A DNA stretch of 64,000 nt from Cristatella mucedo (taxonomy: Eukaryota; Bryozoa; Phylactolaemata; Cristatellidae), in NCBI GenBank assembly GCA_009760855.2, contig WPIO01000028.1:2929501-2993500 (forward strand). Direction: 5' to 3'. Under the pieces are notes generated by a model, which saw only the letters and a program-made list of their open reading frames with translations, searched no databases and had not been told where the DNA came from. The translations under genes and the position numbers were made by a program. Each line of letters starts with the position of its first letter. Position 1 is the first letter of the stretch. This document shows positions 60,008 to 64,000 of the stretch, in pieces.

Positions 60008-61640
60008 TGAGAGACAAGTAATATCAAATTATATTGAAGCTTCAAATCTTGCCAGTAAGTTCCAGACTGGCTTTAGAACTAATCACTCCACAGAATCAGC
60101 ATTGCTTCGGGTGAGCAACAACCTAGTTAGGAATGCAGACAAGGGTAGAGTATCTCGGCTTGTTTTGCTCGATCTTTCGGCAGCTTTTGATACTATCGAT
60201 CACCAAGTTCTTCTTGAACGCCTCTCATCTCGCCTATACATCATTGGCATTGCTCAGCAATGGTTCAGGTCCTATCTCAATTGCATTTCACTTTACAGCA
60301 AATGTAAAGCGCCTAGAGAGAGGTTAAGTTCTCTGAGGGCGCTTTATCAAGTGAATTATTATTATTATTATTATTACTATCTCAGTGGGATTCTCCAGAG
60401 TATTGATATGAATGGACAAAGATCATCCAAGATACCTCTGAAATATGGGGTATCTGAGGGCTCCTTGCTAGGTCCGGTCCTTTTCACGGTTTATACTCTC
60501 CCTCTTGCTGATGTGATTGCCAAGCACAATCTAGGCTTTTACTTCTATGCGGACGACACTCAGTTGTACCTTTGCTTTGATCCCTCCCAGCCTTGGAGCA
60601 CCTCAAATTCTCTAAACTCACTAGCTGCATGCATTGATGACATCCGCACATGGATGGCAGCAAATTTTCCTTAATTGAATGAGGATAAAACTAACTTACT
60701 AGTTATGGGCAAACAAATTGTGATTCAGAAATTGGAAAGGCTAAAGCTCAAAATCGGCTCTGCCAGCACATCTCCTGTTGAATCAGCTCAAAATCTAGGT
60801 GTCATGTTCCAAAGCGACCTCTCGTTAGACGACCACATCAGCTCCACAGTCAAATCTGCCTACTTTCAGCTACATAACATTGCTAAAATTCGGGCTTGTT
60901 CAGATAAGTATACCAAGTCCAAGTTGGTCCATGCATTCGTGACATTCCGTCTTGACTTCTGTAACTCACTGCTTGCTGGCCTACCGGCATGTGCAATCAG
61001 GCGCTTACAGCTAGTGCAAAACTCTGCAGCTAGTCTTGTCTGACATGAGCGACGCAATTGCCGCATCACACCACTTCCAACTGACCTGCACTGGTTCTCA
61101 GTCAAATAACGAGTCGACTTCAAGGTTTTTTCACTAAATTGTAGGTCCCTGTATTCTTTGGCTCCAGCCTACCTATCAGATTTTTTCTCCCACCAGGCTA
61201 AGCAACGTACCACCAGCTTTTAGGAATCTAATTGTTTGCATATATCTCGTACAAACCTCAAATCCTATGGAGACCGTGCATTTAGTTCGTATGCTCCCAA
61301 AGCCTGGAACTCAGTTCCGACCTGCATCACAACATCCCCTGACTTGATCACATTTATAAAGAAATTTAAAATGCATCTATTTATTACAGTATTTAGTGGG
61401 TCCTTGTGATTTGTCCTTTATTTGCTTATGCGTGCCGACACTGTTGCATGCTCCCACTAACCACACTTACATGCTGACCCGGTGCATGTCAGCTCTGACC
61501 ATGTTATTCTTGTTGTTTATTGAGCATGCTACCGCTAACCATTCGATCGCACTTCCTTTGTAGTAATTGTAAAGTGCCTAGAAAGAGATTGAGTTATGTG
61601 ATGGCACTTCATCAAATGTATTACCATTATTATTATAATT
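60008..61640 (+). mobile_element. LINE-A copy A6 (RT to tail), carrying a tail-only insertion
   Basis: 60102-60674 holds the RT core (SAAFDTIDHQVLLERLSSRL, GVSEGSLLGPVLFTVYT, YADDTQLYL) and 60675-61043 the connection. Later parts have several breaks. It ends with a hairpin and ATT repeats. A 105-bp insertion lies at 60280-60384. Confidence 0.93.
60280..60384 (+). mobile_element. 105-bp LINE-A tail-only insertion with 8-bp target duplication
   Basis: CTATCTCA occurs at 60272-60279 and again at 60377-60384. Between them are TTGCATTTCACTTTACAGC, the tail hairpin and (ATT)8. Uninterrupted copies read straight through this site. Confidence 0.95.
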
Positions 61641-61715
61641 ATTATTATATGGCGGCCCAGACAACTCAATATCTCTATAGGCACTTTACATCTGTTGCAA
61701 AAGACGCACTACCGA
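61641..61715 (-). repeat. LINE-A tail-only copy
   Basis: A/T repeats, GGCGGCCCAGACAACTCAAT, CTCTATAGGCACTTTACATC and TGTTGC. Decayed. Confidence 0.65.
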
Positions 61716-62965
61716 GTGTTTTGATCACAATATCCTACTTGAAATATTGAGAACAGAGATCGGCATGGAAGCCGAGGTACATGTTAAATTCAAATCCTAC
61801 ACGTCCGATCGGGTTCAACACCTTAGGCGGTTCGAGCAGTCAAGTCTCATCCACCACACCAGTTACCTGTGGAGTCCCATAAGGTCCTTGCTCGGTCCTT
61901 TGCTGCTCTCAATTTATACTGAACCTGTGGTAAATGTAATCAGCCCCATGAAATTGGCTATAACTTATATGCTGAAGATACTCAGCTGTATTTGACATTT
62001 AAACCGTCTGTATCTGCACCAGCGATGGATATGAATGCTTGTCTTGCAGACATTCAATCTTGGATGATGGCAAACTTCCTTAAAATAAACGACGACAAAA
62101 CCAAACTGCTACTCAAATGGCGCCTTAAATGTGCAGCTGTACTAGAACACTTTGCTCTTCTAATAGGTGATGCTGTTGTTCGACCGTCGCCATTGGCTAG
62201 GAATTATGGGTTCTCTTTGGCAACTGCCCGAAATTTGTATTAAGAAAACTGCCTAAAAAATAGCCATCACGTCCAATCCCCATCTAAGATTTGGAACTGT
62301 CAATCAGAAAGGCGTATAATTAATTGTGTTAGCTCTCCGATTCTGTCTGGGCTGTATTATTGCAATTCGATTTGGCCAGGCTACCGGGAAAAGGCCATTT
62401 AGGCCATTGCAGCTGGGGATGAAAATGTCTGCAAAGCTAGTTAACAAATCCGACAGGTTCAGCAATGTGTCTCCTTTGCTTACGGAGCTTCAATGGCTTC
62501 CGGTTGATCAACAGGTGCAGCGTAAAGTTCTTACGCTAACCCATAAGGCCTGCTATTGTTGGCACCTTTATACTTAGCTGAACCGTTGCACCAGTTTCAA
62601 CTTTTTGTTATAGACAATAAATTTGCTGTCCCATTCCTCCACTTAAATACCGTTGGCGGCAGAAGCTTTTTCTCTACAAGTCCTTGACTGTGGAACTCAT
62701 ATCAACCATTCTTATCCAAGGACATATATTCTCCTGCGACTGACTGTGGCTAATTCTTTACAGCAGCCCTGAGCTGCTGCTTCAATGCTACTCACTTCCT
62801 CCGCGATTCTGCTGACTCAGCTTCTCACTTGCTCTTTACTGCTTGAGATAAAGTCTGCTGGCTAACGCATGTACACCAAAAGCCGCTTAGGCTGTTAGTG
62901 TGCAATACAAAATTCTCCTGCAAAACACTCACTTATTCTTTGAGGAGTTACAGACGGAAATACAT
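61716..62965 (+). mobile_element. Decayed LINE-B (RT to 3' end)
   Basis: Matches start at FDHNILLEILRTEIGME, continue through SIYTEPVVNVISP, ACLADIQSWMMANFLKINDD, VSPLLTELQWLPVDQQVQRK and the LINE-B 3' UTR to CAGACGGAAATACATATC. Many breaks. Confidence 0.87.
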
Positions 62966-64000
62966 ATCATTTGACCCTGGGAAAGTGCTGAAGGCACCAC
63001 CAGCCGCACATCAATTTATGCTTTATCAGTATTTTTACTGCTCAAGACACTGGATAAGCTGCTTTAAAGTAATTCCAGCACGTCTGTCGGCAGCTTTCTG
63101 AGGTAAAGATCAAATCCGGTACTGAAATCGGACCTCGGAGATAGAAAATAGAGTTTGACGAATTTCCCAAGAAAAAACAGCTTTGCAAACGACGCTTGCG
63201 TTCGACAACTCAAAATGCTGTGCATGCGTATGTGTCACCAATCTCAGCATCTAGCAGTTTGAAAGCATTGTTATCTTGCAGCATCGTCCTTATTCTACGG
63301 GATTTAGTGGCCACCCAACTAGCTGGCTGTTCATCTCGATCTGTAAATGTGGCTGCATGGAAAGTTTAAAAGCGAATGTCAGCTTACCTCACTGGGGGCT
63401 GAGCCGGATTGTCAGCAAGATTAATGCAAGCACCTGCTACACCGCAACTGAACGGCTGTGGCTGGATGGTAAACTACGGCTGTGGCCGCGTCCCGCCAGA
63501 TATTAAAAAGCGACGTGTACCAAGAAAACAGCACTTTCACCACCTGGGTTTTTCACCTGCTGGATTGAATGCCACGCTTGCAACTCTCTGAGCAGCACAA
63601 GCGAAATGCAGGTCGCTCTGCAGGTCGCGTCCGAGTGTCTGCCTTGAACGCAGGACCTACTGTGTACACATGCCATACCGGCATGCCCTGCGTGCCGCGG
63701 AACTGCATGCTGTACGGTTCATTAAGCTACGACATTAAATATGCGTTAGCGGGATCCTTGCTAACGAGAGCCAAGATAACCCGATCACTTCTAGCTATCT
63801 CCATGCAGACAGCAGGGTCCAAGCCCAGCTGAGCACCAATGTTGAAACATCTACGGCCCGATAAAGTTGAATATAGTTACAGATCAAAAGCTTCATAGGG
63901 GCATATGATCCGTTGTTCAGTGAACAGAGCCTGACTCCTAAAGCTTGCTACCTATCCGGGCAGTTCGGCTGTGGAGAAATGGCAGATCGATAGTTATTGA
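62966..64000. other. Unassigned right edge
   Basis: Expected to be Nav1 intron or II-III linker territory, but no further Nav1 exon was recognised. A GTAAGC donor motif at about 63389 on the minus strand lacks a supporting exon. Confidence 0.4.

Noticed and set aside
63370-63470. Possible further Nav1 exon with donor GTAAGC at about 63389, minus strand
   Set aside because: The frame that would join in phase 0 has stops close upstream with no acceptor between, and no similarity to the II-III linker.

Overview
This window is nuclear DNA from a bilaterian animal, most likely a non-insect (perhaps marine) invertebrate. Its genes are split by GT-AG introns, intergenic DNA is AT-rich, and non-LTR retrotransposons of the CR1/L2 kind plus tRNA-headed SINEs are scattered throughout. 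The invertebrate placement is an inference from a DEKA-type Nav1 sodium channel with an LFMT inactivation motif, the presence of a CXorf65-family gene, and the repeat content; I cannot name the species.

Three host genes are supported, all on the minus strand. (1) FECH, ferrochelatase, can be assembled completely from eight exons between 26914 and 12193. It encodes about 411 residues, with the active-site histidines and all four [2Fe-2S] cysteines present. (2) A small CXorf65/C22orf15-family gene of unknown function has two coding exons at 44548-44407 and 42225-41834. (3) The 3' half of a voltage-gated sodium channel gene (Nav1 type) lies between 59627 and 50776. Its nine exons run from the end of the II-III linker through domains III and IV to the C-terminal IQ region; the 5' half lies beyond the right edge of the window or was not recognised.

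Layout. 1-11 kb: AT-rich DNA with decayed LINE pieces and a solo LTR nested in a LINE. 12-27 kb: FECH, whose introns hold a tail-to-tail LINE pair, a nearly full-length LINE, a SINE nested in a LINE and long GA and TG arrays. 28-41 kb: no recognisable host gene; a 92-bp tandem repeat, several SINEs, LINE fragments and one promoter-like patch. 41-50 kb: GC-rich, CpG-rich DNA with the CXorf65-like gene and long GA/CT arrays. 50-60 kb: the sodium channel. 60-63 kb: two LINE copies on the plus strand. 63-64 kb: nothing recognised.

Two LINE families dominate. LINE-A ends in a conserved hairpin followed by (ATT)n. LINE-B ends in a TGTAA-type tail. The most interesting pattern is that the LINE-A 3' hairpin recurs in three other contexts: fused to tRNA-like heads (SINEs that appear to borrow the LINE tail), as many short tail-only pieces, and once as a precise 105-bp insertion with an 8-bp target duplication inside another LINE.
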